A DNA stretch of 21,564 nucleotides, taken from positions 1-21,564 of the forward strand of contig NZ_CAJPMA010000021.1 in the NCBI RefSeq assembly GCF_905371695.1. The letters are read 5' to 3'. Below, one piece after another: positions 8,056 to 15,092 of this stretch. The stretch's first letter is position 1. Every line of letters begins with the position of its first letter. The notes under the pieces are model-generated. The model saw only the letters and a program-made list of their open reading frames with translations, was not told where the DNA came from and made no database searches. The translations under genes and the position numbers were made by a program. The stretch is from an uncultured Campylobacter sp. (GTDB lineage: Bacteria; Campylobacterota; Campylobacteria; Campylobacterales; Campylobacteraceae).

Positions 8056-9103
8056 CGCCGAAGTCCCGTTTTTCCTTAAAATTTTAATAGGATTGATTTT
8101 ATGTATCCATGCGGTATATCTTGCGACTTTTTGCGCGATGGGCGAAAAAATTTTGATCTACGCGGGCGTGTTCTCGCTAGCGACTTATCTTTTCGCGCTA
8201 AAACTAATCTTTGATAGCAAAGATAGCTCAAAGCTCGTAATCGCCGTTATCCAAATCGCTATTTTGCTACACGCGCTGATTTGTGAAGTCATTTTGGGCT
8301 GGGGATACGGCTTTGAGCTTATATTTTTAATCTCTACGATAATGCTGTTTTTCTCCCCGTTTAGCTATAAAAGGCTAAATTATTCGCTAATTACGCTGCA
8401 AATTTTTACCGCTGCGATGTGCTACGTTAGTCTCGGCGGCGAGGCGATTAGGCCGCCCGACGCGTGGCGGGACGCGCTTTTTATATTTAACCTAATCGCG
8501 GTTTGCTTTTTATCGCTTATCATCTCTTATTTTTTAGAAATCTTAAACGCCTTTGCGTTTTTAAACGTTTTAGAACAAAAGGAGCACGTTAAGCAAAATT
8601 TTCTGCTCGATCCGCTAACGAAGCTACTTAACCGCGCGTCCATGCAAAATATCCTAGACGGCGACGGGAAAATTTTCGGCGCGAAATTTGCCGTCGTAAT
8701 GGGCGATATAGACGACTTCAAAAAGATAAACGACGCCTACGGGCACGGCGCGGGCGACGCTACGCTAATAAGTATCGCCGAAATTTTAAAAGGCGCGCTT
8801 AAAGAAACCGACCTCGTCGCGCGCTGGGGCGGGGAGGAATTTTTGGCCATACTGCGAGACGCCGATGCGCGAGACGCCGTAGCCGCAGTGGAGCATATAA
8901 AAGATAAGCTAAATCAAAACGCCGTAGAATTTCAAAGAGCGAGCATAAAGGCTACTATGACTTTTGGCGTCGTAACGCTGCAAGAAGGCGAAAATTTTAA
9001 TCTAAAAGCCATGATAAAGCAAGCCGACGAGCTGCTTTACAAAGGTAAGCGAAGCGGGAAAAACAAAGTCGTAAGCGCAAAATTCGACCCTAGCGGGATC
9101 TAA
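8024..9103 (+). CDS. Second membrane-bound GGDEF diguanylate cyclase, I-site degenerate
   Basis: A 359-residue paralogue of the preceding cyclase. Some six hydrophobic helices cover about residues 15-175, including LGWGYGFELI, which lines up with the IGWGY segment upstream. The GGDEF domain includes DPLTKLLNR, GDIDDFKKINDAYGHGAGD and GGEEF at 269-273, so catalysis is expected. The inhibition-site position reads KETD at 260-263 instead of RxxD, so product feedback is probably weakened or lost. The ATG at 8024 lies 32 nt inside the upstream gene and has no good ribosome site of its own, so translation by coupling is likely. It is the last gene of the plus-strand run. Confidence 0.9.
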   Translation: MRRLLRIIKANAEVPFFLKILIGLILCIHAVYLATFCAMGEKILIYAGVFSLATYLFALKLIFDSKDSSKLVIAVIQIAILLHALICEVILGWGYGFELIFLISTIMLFFSPFSYKRLNYSLITLQIFTAAMCYVSLGGEAIRPPDAWRDALFIFNLIAVCFLSLIISYFLEILNAFAFLNVLEQKEHVKQNFLLDPLTKLLNRASMQNILDGDGKIFGAKFAVVMGDIDDFKKINDAYGHGAGDATLISIAEILKGALKETDLVARWGGEEFLAILRDADARDAVAAVEHIKDKLNQNAVEFQRASIKATMTFGVVTLQEGENFNLKAMIKQADELLYKGKRSGKNKVVSAKFDPSGI

Positions 9104-9105
9104 AT

Positions 9106-9127
9106 TTCCCCGCCGTTTAGCGGGGAA
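9106..9127. terminator. Hairpin between convergent genes, possible bidirectional terminator
   Basis: The perfect 8-bp stem TTCCCCGC/GCGGGGAA with loop CGTTTA starts 3 nt after the second cyclase stop and ends 10 nt before the dctM stop codon. The convergent position fits termination of both transcripts. There is no long T-run on either side, so this is a moderate call. Confidence 0.5.
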
Positions 9128-9136
9128 TTAGCTAGC

Positions 9137-10420
9137 TTAGTTGCCGTACATTAAATTCGGTAGCCAAAGCGAAATTTCAGGGATGTAGGTGATTATCACC
9201 AGTCCGATAAATAGCGTCAGCGTCCACGGTAAGCACGATATAATGACGTCTTTTAGATTCATGCCCGTTAGCCCGCTAGCGACGAATAAATTTAGCCCCA
9301 CTGGCGGCGTAATCATACCGATCTCCATGTTTACGATTAGTACGATTCCAAAATGCACCGGATCGATGCCTAGCGTCGTAGCTATCGGTAATAAAAGCGG
9401 CACCATGATCATAACGACCGACGAAGGCTCCATAAACTGCCCCATGATAAACAGCAAGATATTTACTAGTATCAAAAAGCCGATCTTGCCGATATTAGCC
9501 GCTAGCATCGCGTCCGATATCGCCTGCGGAATCTGCTCGCTGGTAAGCAAGTAAGCAAACACGACGGCGTTCGCGATAATGAAAAATATCATCGCCGTAG
9601 TCATCGCGCTATCAAGGCAGATGTCCCACAAATCTTTAAATTTTATGTCGCGGTAAACGAACAACGAAATAATTAACGCATACACCGCGCTTGCCGTAGC
9701 CGCTTCAGTAGGCGTGAAAATTCCGCCGTAAATTCCGCCGATTACGACCACGACGATGAGCAGCGCCCAAAAAGCTTTGCCGAATTTCTTAAAGCGTTCG
9801 CCGATACTCTCGGGCGCCGTAGCTTTAAAGCCCAGACGCTTCGCGCCGAGATAAGTCTGCGCAAGCATCATACCTCCTAGCATTAGCCCCGGTATCACGC
9901 CCGCCATAAATAGCTTTCCGATGCTAACCTCGGCCGTCACGCCGTAAACGATCATAACGACCGAAGGCGGGATCAAAATACCTAGCGAGCCTGCGGTCGT
10001 AATACCTCCCACGGCGTATTCTTTGGGGTAGCCCGCCTCTTTAATCGCCGCAAACATAATAGATCCTATCGCGACGACGGTCGCAGGCGAACTGCCCGAA
10101 ACGGCCGCAAATATAATACAAGCAAATATCGCGCTCATCGGCAAACCGCCCGGCAAATGTCCGACCATCGACTTTGCAAAATCTATAATACGCCTAGCCG
10201 ACCCGCCTTTGCTCAGCAAATTTCCCGCTAAGATAAACATAGGAATCGCCATGAGCGAAAATTTGTTAATCCCGTCAAATATGAGCTGAGGTATCGTCGC
10301 TACGTCCAGATCGGTAAACAATAGCATCGTAAGCACGGTACTGGCGCCAAGAGAGATAGCCACCGGCACGCCGATAAGCATCAGCCCGAAGAGCGAAATA
10401 AATAAAAACGCTATACTCAT
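9137..10420 (-). CDS. dctM: TRAP transporter large permease (DctM type)
   Basis: The ion-coupled membrane subunit of a tripartite ATP-independent periplasmic transporter. At 427 residues with about eleven or twelve hydrophobic helices it has the full family length. Seen motifs include AIPMFILAGNLLSKGG near residue 57, AAVSGSSPATVVAIGSIM around 107-124, ILIPPSVVMIVYG, and FTPTEAATASAVYAL, all typical of DctM. Its ATG is preceded by AAGGGGGAGCGA and follows the DctQ stop by 10 nt. With the other two genes it would take up C4-dicarboxylates such as fumarate, malate or succinate. The substrate is inferred from the closest family members and is not provable here. Confidence 0.94.
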   Translation of the reverse strand: MSIAFLFISLFGLMLIGVPVAISLGASTVLTMLLFTDLDVATIPQLIFDGINKFSLMAIPMFILAGNLLSKGGSARRIIDFAKSMVGHLPGGLPMSAIFACIIFAAVSGSSPATVVAIGSIMFAAIKEAGYPKEYAVGGITTAGSLGILIPPSVVMIVYGVTAEVSIGKLFMAGVIPGLMLGGMMLAQTYLGAKRLGFKATAPESIGERFKKFGKAFWALLIVVVVIGGIYGGIFTPTEAATASAVYALIISLFVYRDIKFKDLWDICLDSAMTTAMIFFIIANAVVFAYLLTSEQIPQAISDAMLAANIGKIGFLILVNILLFIMGQFMEPSSVVMIMVPLLLPIATTLGIDPVHFGIVLIVNMEIGMITPPVGLNLFVASGLTGMNLKDVIISCLPWTLTLFIGLVIITYIPEISLWLPNLMYGN

Positions 10421-10430
10421 TCGCTCCCCC

Positions 10431-10973
10431 TTATTTCTTTACGACCGAGTCATGGACCATCTCGGCTTCGGCGTTAATGATTACTTTATCCGCGGGCGTA
10501 GTGGCAATCTGGAAAATTTTCTCTCCGGCGCGGTAGCTAGCGCCCAAAAACGCGATCGGCAACACCAGCATAGGTATCCACTGCGGCACGCCCAGATCCA
10601 CGCTCATAAAATCAAGCTCGACCATCACTTGTAAATACTGCACGCTATACGCCGTGATAAATAGTAAAAACGCCGTAGTCAGCACGCTTGAAAATATAAG
10701 ATATGCCTTGGCGATAACGGGCGGAAATTTCTCGATTAGAATCGTAACGCTAATGTGAATTCCTTTTCTAAACCCGTAAGCCGCCGCGAAAAACGCCGAC
10801 CATATAAAAAAGTAATTCGTAAGCTCGCCGGCCCAAGACCAACCGCTGTTAAAGCAATATCTCATAACGACGTTGATAAATGCTAGCAGCGTACCCGCAG
10901 CGATGCCTAGCACGGCGACGGTTTTATTAACCGACGCTATGCCGACGTCTAGGATTTGAAAAAATTTTACCAT
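10431..10973 (-). CDS. dctQ: TRAP transporter small permease (DctQ type)
   Basis: A 180-residue inner-membrane subunit with four hydrophobic helices (residues about 15-35, 50-68, 90-112, 130-150). The segments FINVVMRYCFNSGWSWAGEL and AAYGFRKGIHISV match the DctQ signature in which a membrane-embedded Trp/Glu region (W..E) follows NV..RY. It pairs with DctM to form the transmembrane complex docking the binding protein. It lies 23 nt after dctP and 10 nt before dctM, clearly one operon. Confidence 0.93.
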   Translation of the reverse strand: MVKFFQILDVGIASVNKTVAVLGIAAGTLLAFINVVMRYCFNSGWSWAGELTNYFFIWSAFFAAAYGFRKGIHISVTILIEKFPPVIAKAYLIFSSVLTTAFLLFITAYSVQYLQVMVELDFMSVDLGVPQWIPMLVLPIAFLGASYRAGEKIFQIATTPADKVIINAEAEMVHDSVVKK

Positions 10974-10996
10974 TTTTAGTCGCCTTCTCCCTTTGC

Positions 10997-11989
10997 TTAT
11001 TTGGCTGCCTGAGTTTTTTCGATCAAGTCTTTGCCAATCACGTCGTAAAATTTAGGATAGATCGGCTGCATCGCTTCGTTCCATTTCGCGCGGGTAGCGT
11101 CGTCGATCTTAAAAATTTCTAGCTTTTTAGTATCGGCTGAGTATTGTTGTAACGCTTCGATGATTTTCGCATCCTCTTGCGCAGTCTCGGCTCGCTCGAA
11201 ATCAGTCGCCTCTTTCATAGCTTGATTTACGTTAGCCTTTAAATCCTCGGGCAAGCTTTTCCAAAATTTCTCGCTAACAACGACTAAATAGCCCAAATAT
11301 CCGTGAGAAGAGAGCGTAAGCGAGCTTTGAACCTCGTGAAATTTGGAGTTGTAAAAATTTGAAAGCGGATTTTCGGTCGCGTCCACTACGCCTTGTTGAA
11401 GCGCGCTATAAACTTCCGAGAACGGCAATACCTGCGGATTTCCGCCGACGGCTTTAATCTGCTCTTCTAACACTTTCGAACTTTGAATACGAAATTTTTG
11501 CCCTTTTGCATCTTCCGGATTAACGACGGCTTTTTTAGACGAACTAAAATGCTTAAATCCCGCATCCCAATAATCAAGCGCTACGAAGCCTTTTTTAGTA
11601 ACTAGATCTTTTAGCGCCTTGCCCACTTCGCCGTCTTGAACCTTGTGGAGGTGATTTTCGTCGGCGAATATAAACGGTAGGTCAAATAGCTGAAACTGCG
11701 GCACTATCGGCGTAAATTTAGAAAAACTCGGAGCCGCCATCTGTACGTTGCCCAGTTTTAGCGCGCCGAATACGCGATCGTCGTCGATTAGCTGAGCCGA
11801 CGGGAATACTTGAACTTTCACCTTACCGGCGCTAAGCTCTTCGACGCGCTTAGCAAAAAAGTCCGCGGCTTTGCCTTTGGGCGTAGAAGCGGAGACTACG
11901 TGAGCGAATTTGATGGTGTAGGTTTTATCCGCCGCGAACGCGCCCGCCGCAAGAGCGCAACTAACGATGATCGAAGGTAAAATTTTCAT
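10997..11989 (-). CDS. dctP: TRAP transporter periplasmic substrate-binding protein (DctP type)
   Basis: Captures the substrate in the periplasm and hands it to DctQM. The 330-residue precursor has a Sec signal (residues 1-19 or 20, cleavage after AFA or AFAA), then DKTYTIKFAHVVSASTPKGK, the usual DctP opening. GQKFRIQSSKV contains Arg167, at the place where the family's conserved arginine binds the substrate carboxylate, and QQGVVDATENPLSNF follows at 198-212. The ATG is preceded by AAAAAGGACAAAA. It is the first gene of dctPQM and divergent from sodB. No sensor kinase or response regulator for it is in the window. A C4-dicarboxylate substrate is the leading inference. Confidence 0.94.
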   Translation of the reverse strand: MKILPSIIVSCALAAGAFAADKTYTIKFAHVVSASTPKGKAADFFAKRVEELSAGKVKVQVFPSAQLIDDDRVFGALKLGNVQMAAPSFSKFTPIVPQFQLFDLPFIFADENHLHKVQDGEVGKALKDLVTKKGFVALDYWDAGFKHFSSSKKAVVNPEDAKGQKFRIQSSKVLEEQIKAVGGNPQVLPFSEVYSALQQGVVDATENPLSNFYNSKFHEVQSSLTLSSHGYLGYLVVVSEKFWKSLPEDLKANVNQAMKEATDFERAETAQEDAKIIEALQQYSADTKKLEIFKIDDATRAKWNEAMQPIYPKFYDVIGKDLIEKTQAAK

Positions 11990-12023
11990 TTTTTGTCCTT
12001 TTTATTGAGTTGTCGTGAGGTGA

Positions 12024-12029
12024 ATTATA
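12024..12029 (-). promoter_or_regulatory. -10 element of the dctPQM promoter
   Basis: On the minus strand the sequence reads CATTTATAATTCACC, a perfect TATAAT about 35 nt before the dctP ATG. The GTTAC boxes at 12058-12106 begin just upstream of where the -35 region would lie, a place suited to an activator. Confidence 0.6.
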
Positions 12030-12057
12030 AATGAAAATTTCGGATTTTCATTTATTT

Positions 12058-12106
12058 TGTTACTATTAGTTACATTTAAATTTTTATAGTGTGTAAAATA
12101 GTAACA
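12058..12106. promoter_or_regulatory. Candidate operator: direct plus inverted GTTAC boxes
   Basis: TGTTACTATT at 12058-12067 is matched by its exact inverse AATAGTAACA at 12097-12106, with 29 nt between them. A further GTTAC at 12069-12073 repeats the first (12059-12063) with a spacing of exactly 10 nt, one helical turn. This resembles the direct-repeat sites of OmpR/PhoB-type regulators; C. jejuni DccR is reported to use a TTCAC direct repeat near -35. It lies next to the -35 region of dctP and about 55 nt above the sodB -10. The regulator is unknown. Confidence 0.5.
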
Positions 12107-12156
12107 TAAAAATAAGTCAAAATTTATCTTAAAAAGGAATTTTTGTTAAAATGTTA

Positions 12157-12165
12157 TGATATAAT
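12157..12165 (+). promoter_or_regulatory. Extended -10 element of the sodB promoter
   Basis: The sequence TGATATAAT is a full extended -10 (TGnTATAAT), 37 nt before the sodB ATG. A/T-rich tracts precede it, as usual for Campylobacter sigma-70 promoters. I could not define a convincing Fur or PerR box around it. Confidence 0.65.
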
Positions 12166-12202
12166 CACTCCGCAAAACGAAATTTCATATAAAGGATAAG
12201 AA

Positions 12203-12847
12203 ATGTTTAAACTAAGAGAACTTCCGTTTGATCCAAAATTAAACGAAATAGTAAGCGAGCAAACCTGTAATTATCACTACGGCAAGCACCACCAAACCTA
12301 CGTGAATAACCTAAACAACCTAATCGCGGGCGGAGAGTTCGAAAACGCCGGACTTTTTGAAATCCTAACCAAAAGCTCGGGCGGCCTTTTTAACAACGCC
12401 GCGCAGGTTTACAACCACGACTTTTATTGGGACTGCATAGCTAAAAAAAGCGAACCTAGCGCCGAGCTAAAAACCGCGCTTAGCGTAAATTTCGCCGATT
12501 TTAAGGGTGAGTTTATCAAAGCCGCTACGACGCTTTTCGGCTCGGGCTGGACGTGGCTGGCACTAAATCCCGCAAACGGTAAGCTTGAAATCATCCAAAC
12601 TTCAAACGCCGCCACGCCCGTAACCGAAGGCAAAGTACCGCTCTTAGTCGTAGACGTTTGGGAACACGCCTATTATATAGATAATTTTAACGCACGCCCA
12701 GCGTATTTGGAGAAATTTTACGATAATATCAACTGGGACTTCGTGTCCACCGCTTACGAATGGGCAAAAAAAGAGGGTCTGAGTTCGGTAAAATTTTACA
12801 TAGACGAGCTTCACGGCAAAAAATGCGGAAGCTGCGGCTGTCATTAA
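12203..12847 (+). CDS. sodB: Iron superoxide dismutase with a Cys/His tail
   Basis: Converts superoxide to oxygen and hydrogen peroxide in the cytoplasm. At 214 residues it is slightly longer than E. coli SodB. Metal ligands are His25 (YHYGKHH), His72 (YNHDFYW), Asp151 and His155 (DVWEHAYY). Gln68 in NNAAQVYNH is the iron-type second-shell residue, which supports Fe over Mn. The start follows AAAGGATAAGA. The last ten residues, GKKCGSCGCH, add Cys208, Cys211, Cys213 and His214, an end not found in E. coli SodB and resembling a metal-binding tail. It is monocistronic: its own promoter, then a hairpin 4 nt after the stop. Confidence 0.96.
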   Translation: MFKLRELPFDPKLNEIVSEQTCNYHYGKHHQTYVNNLNNLIAGGEFENAGLFEILTKSSGGLFNNAAQVYNHDFYWDCIAKKSEPSAELKTALSVNFADFKGEFIKAATTLFGSGWTWLALNPANGKLEIIQTSNAATPVTEGKVPLLVVDVWEHAYYIDNFNARPAYLEKFYDNINWDFVSTAYEWAKKEGLSSVKFYIDELHGKKCGSCGCH

Positions 12848-12851
12848 ACGT

Positions 12852-12885
12852 TTAAATTTTAGGTGCTTCGTCGCCTAAAATTTAA
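12852..12885. terminator. Strong hairpin downstream of sodB
   Basis: A perfect 12-bp stem, TTAAATTTTAGG paired with CCTAAAATTTAA, encloses TGCTTCGTCG, and two further inner pairs (T-G, G-C) are possible. It begins 4 nt after the sodB stop. No T-run follows, but the A/T-rich stem foot could serve. It may also act on transcripts coming from the opposite strand. Confidence 0.6.
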
Positions 12886-13144
12886 CTCCGCTCGGGCGTA
12901 AATTTTAAAATTTTAATCAATTTGTCTTGCTTGCTCGTAGAAACGCGCCTAATTGCGACGAATTTATCCCGCAGCCGAGCTCGGCGGATAATTCTACTCC
13001 ACATCCGCTGCCTCGCCGCCGAAATTTTACAAACTCCGCAAAACCCGCAAAACGGGCAACGTAGCCTAAGTTTCAAAAAAGCTCGAAAAACTAACGCGAA
13101 TCCGCGAAATTTTAAAAACAAAAGGCGAGAGAAAGTAGCGAAAG
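12886..13144. other. Noncoding spacer without a supported gene
   Basis: Two overlapping open frames occur here on opposite strands (12922-13182 plus, 12882-13121 minus). Both give Arg-rich, low-complexity proteins without a good ribosome site, and neither resembles a family I know. I see no gene in this stretch. It has several short G/C-rich repeats such as CGCAAAACCCGCAAAACGGG and grades into the repeat element that follows. Confidence 0.6.
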
Positions 13145-13276
13145 TACGAGTAGCGCCCGCCAGGAATTTTGGACGGGACTAGACGGATAGCTTGCTGCGG
13201 TCTTAAATTTCGTCTACTCGCGACTAGAAGCAAAGCGCCGCAAAACCTCTCAAAAGCGCTAGCAAGACGCCGAGCT
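13145..13276. repeat. Diverged copy of the structured intergenic repeat
   Basis: The core GACTAGACGGATAGCTTGC (13177-13195), flanked by AATTTTGG and TTAAATTT, aligns with GCGCTAGACATATAGCCTGC at 19278-19297. The distal part, CAAAAGCGCTAGCAAGACGC (13251-13270), aligns with CAAAAAGCGCTCAAAAGACG near 19502. A TAGACG/CGTCTA pair (13180-13185 and 13211-13216) gives a possible stem. The element overlaps the last codons and the stop (13259-13261) of the C-S lyase gene. The boundaries are approximate and the match was made by eye. Confidence 0.5.
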
Positions 13277-14425
13277 AAATTCTAAAATTCCAGATTTTAG
13301 GCGATCTAACCCCTCTTGCACCCTCGATCGCTGCGTCGCGATATTCATACGTAAAAATCCCTTCCCGCCGCGATACGCATTGCCATCGTTTAGCCAAAGC
13401 TTCGCGTTTTTGAGCAAAAACTGCTGCAAAATCGTGCTATCCTCGCATACCCGCGAGCAATCTAGCCACAAAAGATACGTCGCATCGCTCGCTACGAGCC
13501 GCACGCCTAGATTTTCGCGCTCCAAAAACTCCGCTACGAGCCGCTTATTTTCGTAGATATACGCCCGCAGCTCGTCCAGCCACTCTTCGCCCTTTTCAAA
13601 CGCCGCGATCGCCGTTACGTAGGCAAACGCGTTGCCCTCGCCGACCTCGTCCGTGCTTATCGCGCGGCTCATTCTAGCGCGTATTTTAGGGTTCGGCGCG
13701 ATGACCGCAGCCGTTTGAAATCCGGCGATATTAAACGCCTTCGTAGGCGCTACGCAAGTGATCGAGTTTTGGCGGCATTTTTCGTTTACGCTAGCATAGG
13801 GTACGTAGCGCGCGTCAGGATCGGTTAGGTCGCAGTGAATTTCGTCAGAGAGCACCAAAACGCCGTACTTCTCGCACATATCGCCGATTTTTTCAAGCGT
13901 AGCCCTATCCCAAATTTTACCGACGGGGTTTTGCGGATTGCATAAAATAAATAGCGTAGTAAGCGGGTCCGCAAGCTTGCTTTCAAGATCGGCTAGATCC
14001 ATCCCGTACTCGCCGTTTTCGTATTTTAGCTCGTTTATTAAAACCTGCCTACCGTTATTTTCGATGCAGCTAAAAAATAGATGATACACGGGCGCTTGCA
14101 CTACGATTTTGTCGCCGATTGAGGTAAATTTCCGCACCGCCGAGCTCATCGCGGGCACCACGCCCGAGCAAAATATCGCGCTTTCGGGCGTAAATTCGAC
14201 TCCGTGTCTACGCCTCCACCATCCGCATACCGCCTCGCTCCACTCGCGCGGCGGCGTCGTGTACCCGAATACTCCGTTATCCAGCCGCTTTTGCGCGGCG
14301 GCTAAAATTTCGGGTGCGGCTTTAAAGTCCATATCCGCCACCCACATCGGCAGCACGCGCTCGTTTCGCCATTTAGACGAGTTCGTACCGCCGCGGTCTA
14401 TAATTTCGTCAAAATCGTATCTCAT
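13259..14425 (-). CDS. MalY/PatB-type PLP-dependent C-S lyase (aminotransferase fold)
   Basis: Probably cleaves cystathionine or cysteine-type C-S bonds, giving pyruvate, ammonia and a thiol. The 388-residue protein is of fold type I: N-terminal YDFDEIIDRGGTNSSKW and LPMWVADMDF are hallmarks of MalY/PatB enzymes, CNPQNPVGK (about 162-170) and SDEIHCDL (about 193-200) bind PLP, and APTKAFNIAGFQ carries the Schiff-base Lys229. The frame is open further upstream, but the ATG at 14425 has AAAAAAAGGAAAGCG in front and gives the family N terminus. It follows the flavin-reductase-like gene by 32 nt. Its last codons lie in the repeat element described nearby. True aminotransferase activity cannot be excluded. 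Confidence 0.88.
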   Translation of the reverse strand: MRYDFDEIIDRGGTNSSKWRNERVLPMWVADMDFKAAPEILAAAQKRLDNGVFGYTTPPREWSEAVCGWWRRRHGVEFTPESAIFCSGVVPAMSSAVRKFTSIGDKIVVQAPVYHLFFSCIENNGRQVLINELKYENGEYGMDLADLESKLADPLTTLFILCNPQNPVGKIWDRATLEKIGDMCEKYGVLVLSDEIHCDLTDPDARYVPYASVNEKCRQNSITCVAPTKAFNIAGFQTAAVIAPNPKIRARMSRAISTDEVGEGNAFAYVTAIAAFEKGEEWLDELRAYIYENKRLVAEFLERENLGVRLVASDATYLLWLDCSRVCEDSTILQQFLLKNAKLWLNDGNAYRGGKGFLRMNIATQRSRVQEGLDRLKSGILEFSSASC

Positions 14426-14457
14426 CGCTTTCCTTTTTTTACTCGCAAATTTCGCGC

Positions 14458-15012
14458 CTACGCCTCTACGCCGTTTCCGGTTAGGTAAAATTTGCGCCCC
14501 GCGACGTAGTGCAGGCATCTAAGCGCGTCGTCCGCTTCGCCGAATTTCCATCTGCCGTTTTCAAAAATTTTATCGTCCGCGTAAGCCGCGACTACGTCCG
14601 CTAGAAGTAGGTCAAACTCGCTAACTGCCGCGCTTTGGGGTAAAATTTTACATATCATCCACGCCGCGCAGCCTTCCACCAGCGGTACATCGAGTCCGCC
14701 TTCAAAAAACAGCTTCGCGCCGCAAATTTCAAGCTTATCCGCCCTGTCGTTTCGACTTATTTCGCCGAGATCCAGCGTCATTTTAGCTTGCGCGGCGGTC
14801 GGCACGCTAACGGCGAAATATCCGCTCGCGTCGATCAATTTTCTAGTAAAATGCGAGCTATCCACCACGACCGAAACGCGGCTATAATCTAACGGACAAA
14901 GCCAAGACGCCGCCATTACGTCCGTCTCGTCGCCCGATTTTGCCGAGACTAGCGCCGCTGGACCGTGATTGATTAGCCTATACGCCTTGCTCAAATCAAC
15001 GGGTTTTATCAT
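14458..15012 (-). CDS. Flavin reductase-like, FMN-binding split-barrel protein
   Basis: A 184-residue member of the flavin reductase-like domain family. The pattern is NHGPAALVSAKSGDETDVMAASW, then VVVDSSHFTRKLIDASGYFAVS, then LGEISRNDRADKLE, which is the usual order of the FMN-binding barrel. Proteins of this kind reduce free flavin or act as small FMN oxidoreductases; the partner is unknown. The ATG follows AAAGGAGCGAAT. It lies directly upstream of the C-S lyase (32 nt) in the same direction, so a shared role in sulfur compound use is possible but not shown. Confidence 0.85.
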   Translation of the reverse strand: MIKPVDLSKAYRLINHGPAALVSAKSGDETDVMAASWLCPLDYSRVSVVVDSSHFTRKLIDASGYFAVSVPTAAQAKMTLDLGEISRNDRADKLEICGAKLFFEGGLDVPLVEGCAAWMICKILPQSAAVSEFDLLLADVVAAYADDKIFENGRWKFGEADDALRCLHYVAGRKFYLTGNGVEA

Positions 15013-15059
15013 ATTCGCTCCTTTAAATTTTCGTAATTTTAGCGCCCAATGTTTAAATT

Positions 15060-15068
15060 TGCTATAAT
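15060..15068 (+). promoter_or_regulatory. Extended -10 element before the small membrane protein gene
   Basis: The sequence TGCTATAAT fits TGnTATAAT exactly and lies 24 nt before the GTG at 15093, with the ribosome site AAAGGA between them. Confidence 0.6.
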
Positions 15069-15092
15069 TTTAAAAAATTTTAAAGGACGAAC

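Noticed and set aside
9138..12000. dctPQM as a horizontally acquired island
   Set aside because: Codon use looks like the neighbours, no integrase, tRNA or direct repeats flank it, and such transporters are common in the genus.
12882..13182. Two overlapping frames of 79 and 86 codons after sodB, on opposite strands
   Set aside because: Arg/Lys-rich low-complexity products, no good ribosome site, no family resemblance, and they overlap both the sodB hairpin region and the edge of a repeat element.
14426..14518. 31-codon N-terminal extension of the C-S lyase
   Set aside because: The extension is Arg-rich, overlaps the flavin-reductase-like gene, and the ATG at 14425 has a clear ribosome site and the family N terminus.
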